DNA of 64,000 nt from Hymenobacter polaris (GTDB taxonomy: Bacteria; Bacteroidota; Bacteroidia; Cytophagales; Hymenobacteraceae): positions 32,924 to 96,923 of the forward strand of contig NZ_JABBGH010000006.1 in NCBI RefSeq assembly GCF_012927305.1, written 5' to 3'. The position numbers and the translations under genes are program-made. Below are positions 47,184 to 55,350 of the stretch, piece after piece; position 1 is the stretch's first letter; each line of letters opens with the position of its first letter. The notes beneath the pieces were generated by a model. It was not told the DNA's origin, made no database searches, and saw only the letters and a list, made by a program, of their open reading frames with translations.

Positions 47184-48479
47184 TCAAGGCCAGTACAACT
47201 TGACTTGTATTTCAGTCAGGTTTTCGGCATGACGTGTTAATAAGCTCAGTTGAATAGGTGTTAACGGCGTCAGATTTGTGCCGACTCGACATACAATCTG
47301 CCATTCGTCAGAGGTAAGGTCGCGAGCTATTAATCCAGCGTAATCTAGTTGCTGCTCCAGGTATTCTGTGAGCGCAAGCCGGTGTTCTTTCGGATTAGCC
47401 ACCCATTCGGGGCGAAGCTGCCTGGCCGCTACTACTGCTGGTGGGATATTACCCTGAGCCAGGTTATCGATGAAACCCGGGATGCTGTTTTTGAGCTGCC
47501 ATCCTAATGATAGATAGGCAACACACTTGCTGTGCTCCGTGGCGCGTTGAAAAAGATTGGCCATCATCTGCGCATTTTTAATGCGGTTCATGAATAAATC
47601 CACTGTGCGCAGCAAAAGTGCTATTGTGTTGGGATAAGGGCTGTTTCCCAATGGGCTCAGGCCCGCTCCAGCATCCGATACAATGATAGTATTACACTCG
47701 TAGCGGCTGTTGGCCTGCGTGAGTTTCTGGATGCCCTGGTTGTCGTAAACCCCGCCGTCGATGAGTTGTGGGTGGGCACGATTGGTATCGGCTGGCTCTT
47801 GAAAGTATTGTGGGCCAATCGTAATGGGGGTGAAGGCAAAAGGTACGCAGGATGAGGCCGCTACGGCCCGCGCCACTGGGAAAGAGGCCGCATTGAATTG
47901 TACCGGGGGTTGATAGTAAGAATAAGTCGAGTCAGTCATCCACTCCCGTGAAAAAGTGAATGGCCGTCCGGTCTGCAAATTCGAGGTTCCAATAGCCAGG
48001 ATGGGGGTCGGGCGTAGCTGTTGAAGCGTCTGCCCTTGGTAGAAAAAAGCATCATAGGCCCGCTCTATTTCCCGGCTAACCGGGAGGATGCGAAACTGAT
48101 ACCGGAGAACAACGAAGAGTAAGCCGAGTAGCGGCAGCAATGACCAAGGAGCCCAACGACTAAAAAGCAAAATGGTGCCTGGCACAACAAATACCAGTGC
48201 CACCAGTAAAAATCGCACAAACGACCATGACCGTAGCGCATAGCCAATCACATTACAGCGAAGAAAGGCCTCCATCATCTTGGCGTGAAACTCTTCGAAA
48301 GTCCCTTGGTGCAGGCAATAAGCCGCCCCGGTAATAGAGCCACCGGAGATAGTAGAAATGACATCGATGCTGGCCAGTCGGTCCATTTCGTGCAGCTTCT
48401 TGAGCGTGCCTAAATGAAAAGCGGCTGCTCGATAGCCACCACCGGATAAGGCTAAGCCAAAACGGCGAGTGAATGACAT
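47184..48479 (-). CDS. Patatin-like phospholipase with membrane segments
   Basis: A 431-residue protein. Oxyanion loop LALSGGGYRAAAF (residues 9-21), nucleophile elbow STISGGSITG (Ser45), and catalytic Asp in LIDGGVYDNQG. Residues about 85-130 hold one or two hydrophobic segments (FVRFLLVALVFVVPGTILLF, LLPLLGLLFVVL), tying it to a membrane. Patatins hydrolyse phospholipids and serve as effectors in several defence systems (for example CapV of CBASS), but no CD-NTase is nearby. Starting at ATG 48479 gives the motif at the usual distance. Adjacent to a PLD-family gene. Confidence 0.9.
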   Translation of the reverse strand: MSFTRRFGLALSGGGYRAAAFHLGTLKKLHEMDRLASIDVISTISGGSITGAAYCLHQGTFEEFHAKMMEAFLRCNVIGYALRSWSFVRFLLVALVFVVPGTILLFSRWAPWSLLPLLGLLFVVLRYQFRILPVSREIERAYDAFFYQGQTLQQLRPTPILAIGTSNLQTGRPFTFSREWMTDSTYSYYQPPVQFNAASFPVARAVAASSCVPFAFTPITIGPQYFQEPADTNRAHPQLIDGGVYDNQGIQKLTQANSRYECNTIIVSDAGAGLSPLGNSPYPNTIALLLRTVDLFMNRIKNAQMMANLFQRATEHSKCVAYLSLGWQLKNSIPGFIDNLAQGNIPPAVVAARQLRPEWVANPKEHRLALTEYLEQQLDYAGLIARDLTSDEWQIVCRVGTNLTPLTPIQLSLLTRHAENLTEIQVKLYWP

Positions 48480-48587
48480 GCGCACACAGTATTGAGGAAG
48501 GGATTGATGAATAATACTATCGTGCCTTTCAGAAAATATGGCCAGTAGTATTTTGTGAGCGATAGGAACCACCGTGCTACGGAGCCG

Positions 48588-49442
48588 TTAATAATCGTCT
48601 TTAAATGCCCGAACTGCTGTCAGAAAATCAGCGATAACAGCGCATAAGTGCCTTTTCTCAGTCGGAGTCAACTTATTGAACTTCGAGGTGGAAAGCGGTT
48701 GGGTAAGAGTCGCCCGAATCACGTCGTAGTACCCTTTGTTGCCGCGCTGTAATTCGTAGCGCAAGACTGGTGAGGTGAAATGTTTCGCCCGCTTGGCACT
48801 GTACCGGTCAGCTTCGCGGCCTGATACGACGCCTTCCAGTAGGAGCTGTTGGTTCGGGGCATCAATAGCAGCGGTAAAGGAATTGCTCAATGCTTGAATG
48901 GATAAGCTCCTGCCGGAATTACTCGTTATCATGCAGGAATCATCCACAGATTCTTCTAAATAGTCTGACAGGGTTTGACCAAAATCCTCGGCGTTGAAGC
49001 GCTTATCTTCTTCGCTTCCTTGCTTCCCCAGCTCTTGTGGAGCCAGGTACTGCTGAACGAAGTGACGCAGCACCTCCAACTCCTCGGCTGTTTCAAGCTG
49101 CGAGCCTATCTCGATGGAATTGCTGTTGGAAGAGCCCAACAAATTGAGCGACGTGATAAGGCCGTTCGTCTCGTTGAAATAGAACTTGGCGTGCAGCCAA
49201 GGCACAAGCTGTGGAGTGATGCCTAGCGCTTCGACCTGCTCCTTGCTGGCCGGGTTGCCGGCGTCATAACGGATATAAAACGTGATGCGCACACCCCGGT
49301 CACGGGCGGCTGTGAGAGCTGTAGCTAGCTGTTTCCATTGCGTTAAATTGACGTAAGGCGACACCAGCACGAGTTCTTTTCGGGCCTCGTGAATGATGTC
49401 AAATAAAGCGCCACTAATCTTATGGGGGAGTAGAATTTTCAC
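48588..49442 (-). CDS. Phospholipase D-superfamily nuclease-like protein
   Basis: A 284-residue protein with one PLD motif: LHAKFYFNETNGLITSLNL, with His84, Lys86 and Asn100 in the HxK-N spacing. The N-terminus (LVLVSPYVNLTQWKQLATAL) matches a PLDc_2 fold. One HKD per chain usually means a dimer, as in nucleases of the family. The C-terminal half is helical and unrecognised. It lies 108 bp upstream of the patatin gene, same strand, and divergent from the restriction-modification gene at 49584. Confidence 0.85.
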   Translation of the reverse strand: MKILLPHKISGALFDIIHEARKELVLVSPYVNLTQWKQLATALTAARDRGVRITFYIRYDAGNPASKEQVEALGITPQLVPWLHAKFYFNETNGLITSLNLLGSSNSNSIEIGSQLETAEELEVLRHFVQQYLAPQELGKQGSEEDKRFNAEDFGQTLSDYLEESVDDSCMITSNSGRSLSIQALSNSFTAAIDAPNQQLLLEGVVSGREADRYSAKRAKHFTSPVLRYELQRGNKGYYDVIRATLTQPLSTSKFNKLTPTEKRHLCAVIADFLTAVRAFKDDY

Positions 49443-49583
49443 GAAAATTTATTGGCAGCGATAGGACATGAAAACAAGGGAAGCAGGCAAAAAAAGCGGA
49501 GCTACATTGGCTAGCAAAATTAGTTAAGTTTGGAGCTGGTGCTAGTTTTAGTGGCTAGATTGCCTGCCTTTCTCTGAATCCCT

Positions 49584-52500
49584 GTGACCTATCCAGATTT
49601 CCTCGCTCGCTGGCAAGCTTCCGGTGGGGCTGAGCACGCCAACTACGGTCTTTTTCTGCAAGACCTCTGCGACCTGCTGGGGGTGCCCCGACCCGACCCC
49701 ACCACGGACGACCCCACGCAGGATGCCTATGTATTTGAGCGCGGCGTGAGCTTCGACGATGGGGCCGGGAAGCGCAGCACTGGCCGCATCGACTTATACA
49801 AGCGCAGCTGCTTCGTGCTCGAAACCAAGCAGGGCACCGACACGCCCGACCAGCAAGCCAAAGCCGCCAAAGCCGAGCTGGGGCAGGCCACCGGCAAGCG
49901 CCGCAAGGGCCACGCCGTGCGGGGCACAGCCAAATGGGGCCAGATGGTGGAAGCTGCCCGCGAGCAGGCCCTGCGCTACGTGCGGGCGCTGCCGGCCAGC
50001 GAGCCGCGGCCGCCGTTCGTAGTCGTAGTCGATGTGGGTTTCTCCATCGACTTGTACAGCAACTTCGCCGGGGTGGGCGACAGCTACGTGCCTTTCCCAG
50101 ATTCCAGCAAGTTTAGGGTGCTGCTGCCGGCGCTGGCCGACCCTGCCACGCGGGCACAGCTGAAGCTGCTCTTCACCGACCCACAACAGCTCGACCCCGC
50201 CCGCTTAGCGGCGCAGGTGACGCGCCGGCTGGCCGGCCACTTGGCGGGGCTGAGTAACCAGCTGGAAAAGGCTGGTCACGCACCCGATGTGGTAGCGCAG
50301 TTTCTGATGCGCTGCCTCTTCACCATGTTTGCCGAGGATGTGGAGCTGATTCCGAAAAAGTCGTTTTCCAAGCTGCTGGCCGAATATGCCGATACGGCCG
50401 AGGCCCGCGCCTACCTGCCCGAGGCCTTGCAAAGCCTCTGGACGACCATGGACAAGGGTGGCTTTTCGCCGGCCCTACGCACCAAAGTGCGCCACTTTAA
50501 TGGTAAGCTGTTTCACGACGCGACGGCCCTGCCGCTGAACGCCGACCAAGTGGCGCTGTTGCAGCAAGCGGCCGATGCCGACTGGACATTGGTGGAGCCG
50601 GCCATTTTTGGAACACTGCTCGAACGCGCCCTCGACCCCGACGAACGCCACAGCCTGGGCGCGCATTACACCCCGCGCCGCTATGTGGAGCGCCTGGTGC
50701 TGCCTACCGTCATCGAGCCGTTGCGCCGGGAATGGGCCGCCGCTCAGGCTGCTAGCGCTCAGCGCATGGAAGAAGGGAAAGGCAAAAAAGCCGTGGACGA
50801 AGCACGCACCGAGCTGGTGCGCTTCCTGCACCGGCTGACATCGGTGCGTATTCTGGACCCGGCCTGCGGCTCCGGCAATTTTCTATACGTTACGCTCGAA
50901 CACCTCAAGCGCCTAGAAGGAGAAGTGCTTACTGCTCTGGGCCAGCTGGGCCAGTCGGGGCGCCTGGAACTGGGCGATGGTACTACCGTTGGTCCGCGCC
51001 AGCTGCTGGGCCTGGAGCTGAATCCCCGCGCCGCGGCCATTGCCGACGTGGTGCTGCGCATCGGCTATTTGCAATGGCACCTGCGTACTCACGGTCTTAC
51101 CCAATTGCGTGAGCCGCTACTCGACGATTACCAGAATATTCAGCAGCAGGATGCGGCGCTGAGCTATGACGGGCCTGAGTTTCAGAATGCCCGCCCGGCG
51201 GTCTGGCCCGAGGCAGATTTCATCGTAGGCAACCCACCCTTCATTGGGAAGGGACGCATCCGTGAAGCACTGGGCGACGCTTATGTTAATGCATTGCGCA
51301 GGGCCCACCCCCATATCCCCGACAGCGCCGATTTGGTCTTGTATTGGTGGGACAAGGCGGCGCAGGCCGTCCGCACAGGCATCACCCAGCGCTTCGGCTT
51401 TATCACCACGAATTCCATTACCCAGACTTTCAATCGGCGGGTAATTCAGGCCCATCTGGAGGCATCGGAAACTCCGGCCGAAATCACGTTTGCCATTCCC
51501 GACCATCCCTGGACCGATAACGCCAATGGTGCCGCCGTACGGGTAGCATTTACTGCGGTCGAAAAGGCGAGGGGAGAAGAGGGCATCTTGGCCTTGGTTA
51601 TCAAGGAAAGCAACGACGCCGAAGACGAGGAAGCTGTTACGGTTGAGCTAACGGAACGCCGGGGGCGCATCAATGCTGACCTGACCACCGGGGCCGACGT
51701 GACGCAGGCACAGCCTCTGCAAGCCAATGAGGGCCTCAGCAGCTTCGGCCTGATGCTGGCAGGTTCGGGCTTCATCGTGACGCCAACCGAAGCGCAGGCT
51801 CTGGGCTTGGGCACCGTCGCGGGTATCGAACAACACATCAGGCCCTACCGCAACGGCAAAGACCTGGCTGCCACGCCTCGGGGCGTAATGGTTATTGATT
51901 TGTTTGGATTAAGCGAAGCGGAAGTGATAAACAAGTTCCCAGCACTTTACCAGCAGATTTATACCAGAGTGAAGCCTGAGCGCGACATCAACCGCGATAA
52001 GGCGCTGCGAGAAAAATGGTGGCTGCATGGTCGCTCCCGCCAGGAATTACGCAAAGCATTGGTAGGTCTTACTAGATACATCGGAACACCGGAAACGGCA
52101 AAGCATCGGATTTTCCAATTTTTAGATGCCACTACAGCCGCTGACCATATGATTGTGGCATTGGCCTTAGATGACGCATTCCATTTGGGAATTCTATCTA
52201 GCAAAATTCACACTTTGTGGGCATTCTCGGCAGGTGGTAAGATGGGAGTAGGAAATGATTCACGCTACAATAGCTCACGCTGTTTTCAGCCTTTCCCCTT
52301 CCCCACTACTACCGAAACCCAGCAAGCCCGCATCCGTGAGCTAGCCGAAGCCCTCGACGCGCACCGCAAGCGCCAGCAGGCGCAGCACCCCAGCCTCGCG
52401 CTCACCGACCTCTACAACGTAGTAGAGAAGCTGCGTGCTGGCCAGCCCCTCACCGCCAAGGAGCAGGCCACCCACGAGCAAGGCCTCGCGGCCGTCGTGC

Positions 52501-52940
52501 TCAGCCTACACCAGCAACTCGATGCCGCTGTAGCCGAGGCCTACGGCTGGCCCACCGACCTGTCCGAGGCCGACATCCTAACCCGCCTAGTACAGCTTAA
52601 CCACCAGCGCCAGCAGGAAGAAGCCGCCGGCACCATCCGCTACCTGCGCCCCGCCTACCAGGCCCCCGGCCAGCAGCAGTCGGCCTTGGCACTACCGCAG
52701 GAGGCCGCCGCCACTACCGCTAGTGCCGAAACCGGCCCGCAGCCCTGGCCCTCGGCGCTGGCTCAGCAAATGCAGGCCGTGCGCGCCGTGGTGCAGCAGG
52801 CCACCGCGCCGCTGGCCGCCGCTCAGGTAGCCGCCCGCTTCCGGGGTAGCAGCGTCAAGAAAGTGCAGCCGCTGCTCGATACACTGGCCCTGATGTCGCT
52901 GGTGCGGTTTGTGGAGGAAGAGGATAAGTATGCCGCATAA
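49584..52940 (+). CDS. Single-chain restriction-modification enzyme (type IIG/IIL, MmeI-like)
   Basis: A 1118-residue protein combining cleavage and methylation. N-terminal nuclease: Asp70 in STGRIDLYKR and Glu80-x-Lys82 in VLETKQG. A helical connector follows, then an N6-adenine methyltransferase: DPACGSGNFLYV near residue 424 (motif I) and NPPF near residue 549 (motif IV). The C-terminal third contains the target-recognition region and a helical end. Start is GTG. By family it methylates one strand and restricts unmethylated DNA with a single recognition site. The following gene starts 23 bp after its stop. Recognition site cannot be read from sequence. Confidence 0.9.
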   Translation: MTYPDFLARWQASGGAEHANYGLFLQDLCDLLGVPRPDPTTDDPTQDAYVFERGVSFDDGAGKRSTGRIDLYKRSCFVLETKQGTDTPDQQAKAAKAELGQATGKRRKGHAVRGTAKWGQMVEAAREQALRYVRALPASEPRPPFVVVVDVGFSIDLYSNFAGVGDSYVPFPDSSKFRVLLPALADPATRAQLKLLFTDPQQLDPARLAAQVTRRLAGHLAGLSNQLEKAGHAPDVVAQFLMRCLFTMFAEDVELIPKKSFSKLLAEYADTAEARAYLPEALQSLWTTMDKGGFSPALRTKVRHFNGKLFHDATALPLNADQVALLQQAADADWTLVEPAIFGTLLERALDPDERHSLGAHYTPRRYVERLVLPTVIEPLRREWAAAQAASAQRMEEGKGKKAVDEARTELVRFLHRLTSVRILDPACGSGNFLYVTLEHLKRLEGEVLTALGQLGQSGRLELGDGTTVGPRQLLGLELNPRAAAIADVVLRIGYLQWHLRTHGLTQLREPLLDDYQNIQQQDAALSYDGPEFQNARPAVWPEADFIVGNPPFIGKGRIREALGDAYVNALRRAHPHIPDSADLVLYWWDKAAQAVRTGITQRFGFITTNSITQTFNRRVIQAHLEASETPAEITFAIPDHPWTDNANGAAVRVAFTAVEKARGEEGILALVIKESNDAEDEEAVTVELTERRGRINADLTTGADVTQAQPLQANEGLSSFGLMLAGSGFIVTPTEAQALGLGTVAGIEQHIRPYRNGKDLAATPRGVMVIDLFGLSEAEVINKFPALYQQIYTRVKPERDINRDKALREKWWLHGRSRQELRKALVGLTRYIGTPETAKHRIFQFLDATTAADHMIVALALDDAFHLGILSSKIHTLWAFSAGGKMGVGNDSRYNSSRCFQPFPFPTTTETQQARIRELAEALDAHRKRQQAQHPSLALTDLYNVVEKLRAGQPLTAKEQATHEQGLAAVVLSLHQQLDAAVAEAYGWPTDLSEADILTRLVQLNHQRQQEEAAGTIRYLRPAYQAPGQQQSALALPQEAAATTASAETGPQPWPSALAQQMQAVRAVVQQATAPLAAAQVAARFRGSSVKKVQPLLDTLALMSLVRFVEEEDKYAA

Positions 52941-52963
52941 GGAACAGTACCAGCCCATCCGAC

Positions 52964-54067
52964 ATGATAGACCCAACCAAATTCGACCATCTATTTCCCA
53001 AGTTTGACCATCTATTTGCACTCAACGACCGCATACAAGCAATAGTCAATCCGCTGGGAGAAATGCAGAAAGGACTGGAAGCTGCTATGAAATCCCAACG
53101 GCTATTCGATGGCATGGTGAGGTCTCAGCAGTGGCTGGACCGCATCGGCATGACGAATGCCATGGCTTTATCGATGCGGATGGAAGAGGCCTTCAAAACC
53201 CTGACATTCCCAGCGCTTACTGTGCCGAGTGCGGCCGGTTCTGCTCACCTAGGCCTAGCTTCTTTTGTGCCAAAGCTCTCACCGGAAGTAATCAGCTTAA
53301 TGGAAAACATGGAGCTGGTTCAGGGTGGTTTTTTCAAGAAATGGACTGGCTTAGCCACGGTACTGGAGCAGCCAGGCTGGGTTAAACAACTAGCAGCGAT
53401 GGAAGCGCGCTTCAGCCATCTGTTTGCCGACTTAGCTTCGGAAGCCACCGAAGCGGCTACGGAAGAGCTGGAGGCTAGTACAGTGCTGAGTTCCCAGGTG
53501 TTTGCTTTAGGCGACGAAATATTGGCTGACCCGGTTAGTGCCACATCGCGCATCCAACCTGTGCTAGCGGCGTGCGCAGCACTGCTGGCCAGGGCACTCA
53601 ACTCTAAGACCCGGGTACTGCTGCAAGACCTCATCATTTACCTGACGTTCATCATCACGGTGCGCGACAAGCTGCACGAGGCGTTTCCTGCGCCAGCAGC
53701 CCCAAGTGTGGGCGAGGTAGCCATCCAGCAGGAAATGCATGAAAACCGTACCCAAACAGCCCTACTGAACTTCCAGCTTGCCCGGCAAAATGGCCAAGTG
53801 CAGTTAACGCCACGAGCGGTACTACTGCGCACCCGGCCGGCCGGCAAAGCCTCCAGTGCGGGCAAGTTGCCAGGAGCCACGGAGCTACTAGTGGGTGCCC
53901 AAGTGCGCACCTGGGTACAGGTGTCCGGCTTCAATGAGGCCGGCGAACTGGTGCAGGGCTGGTTACCAGCCGCACAGCTGCAACCGAAGCCAGCAGTGCC
54001 TGACCAGAAAGCTGCACAGAAAATCAACGCGGTCCCGCCCAAGACTGCGGCCAACACCACTCATTAG
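52964..54067 (+). CDS. Large helical protein with a membrane helix and SH3-like tail
   Basis: A 367-residue protein. The first about 200 residues are helical (DHLFALNDRIQAIVNPLGEMQ; EKW-type helices; AEATEELEAST), one hydrophobic helix follows (VLLQDLIIYLTFIITVRDKL), then a C-terminal bacterial SH3-like domain (VLLRTRPAGKASSAGKLPG, TWVQVSGF, VQGWLPAAQL) and a Pro/Lys-rich tail. Starts 23 bp after the restriction gene; same direction and tight spacing to the next gene. No family recognised. SH3 placement next to two Pro-rich mini-proteins is notable. Confidence 0.7.
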   Translation: MIDPTKFDHLFPKFDHLFALNDRIQAIVNPLGEMQKGLEAAMKSQRLFDGMVRSQQWLDRIGMTNAMALSMRMEEAFKTLTFPALTVPSAAGSAHLGLASFVPKLSPEVISLMENMELVQGGFFKKWTGLATVLEQPGWVKQLAAMEARFSHLFADLASEATEAATEELEASTVLSSQVFALGDEILADPVSATSRIQPVLAACAALLARALNSKTRVLLQDLIIYLTFIITVRDKLHEAFPAPAAPSVGEVAIQQEMHENRTQTALLNFQLARQNGQVQLTPRAVLLRTRPAGKASSAGKLPGATELLVGAQVRTWVQVSGFNEAGELVQGWLPAAQLQPKPAVPDQKAAQKINAVPPKTAANTTH

Positions 54068-54078
54068 CCCCGGTTAAC

Positions 54079-54588
54079 ATGAGCGACATCCCAGAGCCTA
54101 CGTTCACCACTCCAACCACGCCGCTGACGGAAGAGGAATTAGCCGAATATCAGCAGAAGCTTACGGACTGGAACCAGGAATTAGAAACCTATGCTGCCAA
54201 CCTAGACAGCCACGACAAAAGCCGGGAGCGCGCCCTGGATAACCGCAAAAACGCAGAGATTGAGTATGATAAACTCATTGTATACCTGGCAGGTGGGGGC
54301 TTAGTCCTCACCGTTGGATTCATAAAAGACATCACCAAAGCCGCCAAAACGACGGACGTAGGCTGGCTATTGGGCTGCTGGATTTGCTTCGCGCTGGCGC
54401 TCCTTGTCAACTTGGTTTCCCACGCCCTCACGCGAATGGCCGCTGATGCCCTGCTTACGGATGCGCCCAATTGGAAAAATTTGGACAAAAAAGTGAACTG
54501 GGCCAACTGGACGTGCTTAATTCTAGTGGGATTGGGTATCTTCGTCTTTCTGGTTTTTGTATTCTTAAACTTTCCGGCTCATGCCTAA
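54079..54588 (+). CDS. Three-transmembrane protein, SLATT-like architecture
   Basis: A 169-residue membrane protein. An acidic, helical N-terminus (EEELAEYQQKLTDWNQELE) is followed by a TM at 67-83 (DKLIVYLAGGGLVLTVGFI), another at about 94-116 (GWLLGCWICFALALLVNLVS) and one at about 143-165. The arrangement recalls SLATT-type membrane effectors of defence systems, though I would not claim membership. 11 bp after the previous gene; its end overlaps the next mini-protein by 8 bp. Confidence 0.75.
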   Translation: MSDIPEPTFTTPTTPLTEEELAEYQQKLTDWNQELETYAANLDSHDKSRERALDNRKNAEIEYDKLIVYLAGGGLVLTVGFIKDITKAAKTTDVGWLLGCWICFALALLVNLVSHALTRMAADALLTDAPNWKNLDKKVNWANWTCLILVGLGIFVFLVFVFLNFPAHA

Positions 54589-54730
54589 AACAAATACTAC
54601 TGGCGGCCCCATGCAGATTATTCTGCCAGCGGGTACTGGTCAAACCAACGGCCAAGTACTTGGCCCCAGCGCCTCAGGCCGCCCTACGCCCCCACCGCCT
54701 CCCGCCTTGCCCAAAATCAACCCTAAATAG
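54581..54730 (+). CDS. Proline-rich mini-protein 1 (49 aa)
   Basis: MPKTNTTGGPMQIILPAG, then a Gly/Asn/Ser stretch, ending in a Pro-rich tail with GRPTPPPPPALPK and four more residues. It overlaps the three-TM gene by 8 bp. The tail motif GRPTPPPxPxLPK and the LPxG pattern upstream recur in the next small gene, so these are tandem paralogues rather than chance open frames. Function unknown. Confidence 0.7.
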   Translation: MPKTNTTGGPMQIILPAGTGQTNGQVLGPSASGRPTPPPPPALPKINPK

Positions 54731-54757
54731 CACTTCACCCTTTATTCTTCAATTCCA

Positions 54758-54886
54758 ATGGCTAAAACCATTAAAAACCTCAATCTGCACCTGCCAGTAG
54801 GCGTGCCAGGTGCCGGTAACACATTGCCCGCCAACACTATTGGCCGGCCCACCCCACCGCCCAAACCCGTATTGCCTAAGGGATAG
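54758..54886 (+). CDS. Proline-rich mini-protein 2 (42 aa)
   Basis: MAKTIKNLNLHLPVGVPG, then GNTLPANTIGRPTPPPKP and VLPKG at the end. It shares with mini-protein 1 a start M-x-K-T, an LPxG segment, a Gly-rich spacer and the tail GRPTPPPxPxLPK. It terminates in a glycine, unlike mini-protein 1. Same strand, 27 bp after mini-protein 1 and 37 bp before the GIY-YIG gene. Confidence 0.7.
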   Translation: MAKTIKNLNLHLPVGVPGAGNTLPANTIGRPTPPPKPVLPKG

Positions 54887-54923
54887 TCCGTAAGCAGTTC
54901 AGCGTTTTATTGCCATACGCTTT

Positions 54924-55334
54924 ATGCATCCTCTACTTATCGCGGGCCTTGCCACGGGCGTAGCAAAACTGATATTAGACCAGGCCGAAGACCAAGCCCG
55001 ACAGCTTGACTCGACCTATATGCAAACGGGGAAGAAGTGCGGCGGTACGACGCTGAGAATCAAAAACTCGATTGATAAAATCATGGACCAGCACCGTTAT
55101 GCCAAAATTGGCAAAACGGTACAGCCGGCCAAGCGTTTTCAAGCTACCGATTACCGTGACTACCATACGATGTACGTGGTGTATGAAACCACCAGTGATG
55201 CTTTCATCAAGCATTACGAGTCGTATTTCATCAACAAGTACAGCAAGCAGCTCGATAACAAGCACGAGAATAGTACAGGGCGGCTAGCCACCGTTAAGGG
55301 CAAGCACTACCTCTACGTGGTTGTAGCTGATTAG
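54924..55334 (+). CDS. Small GIY-YIG-type nuclease-like protein
   Basis: A 136-residue protein. After a hydrophobic start (LLIAGLATGVAKLIL), the segment RYAKIGKTVQPAKRF resembles the second part of a GIY-YIG motif; YESYFINKY carries the catalytic-type Glu and DNKHEN the Asn; the end YLYVVVAD is also usual. The GIY itself is degenerate (MDQHRYAKIG). Known GIY-YIG proteins are nucleases; activity here is uncertain because of the degenerate first strand. It ends the five-gene cassette and is convergent with the helicase gene. Confidence 0.65.
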   Translation: MHPLLIAGLATGVAKLILDQAEDQARQLDSTYMQTGKKCGGTTLRIKNSIDKIMDQHRYAKIGKTVQPAKRFQATDYRDYHTMYVVYETTSDAFIKHYESYFINKYSKQLDNKHENSTGRLATVKGKHYLYVVVAD

Positions 55335-55350
55335 CAAATGGATTTTTGTG

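Noticed and set aside
54581..54886. The two proline-rich mini-proteins as RiPP precursors
   Set aside because: No modification enzyme (LanM, YcaO, radical SAM) or leader-peptidase/transporter nearby; the conserved tail is proline-rich and not a typical core.
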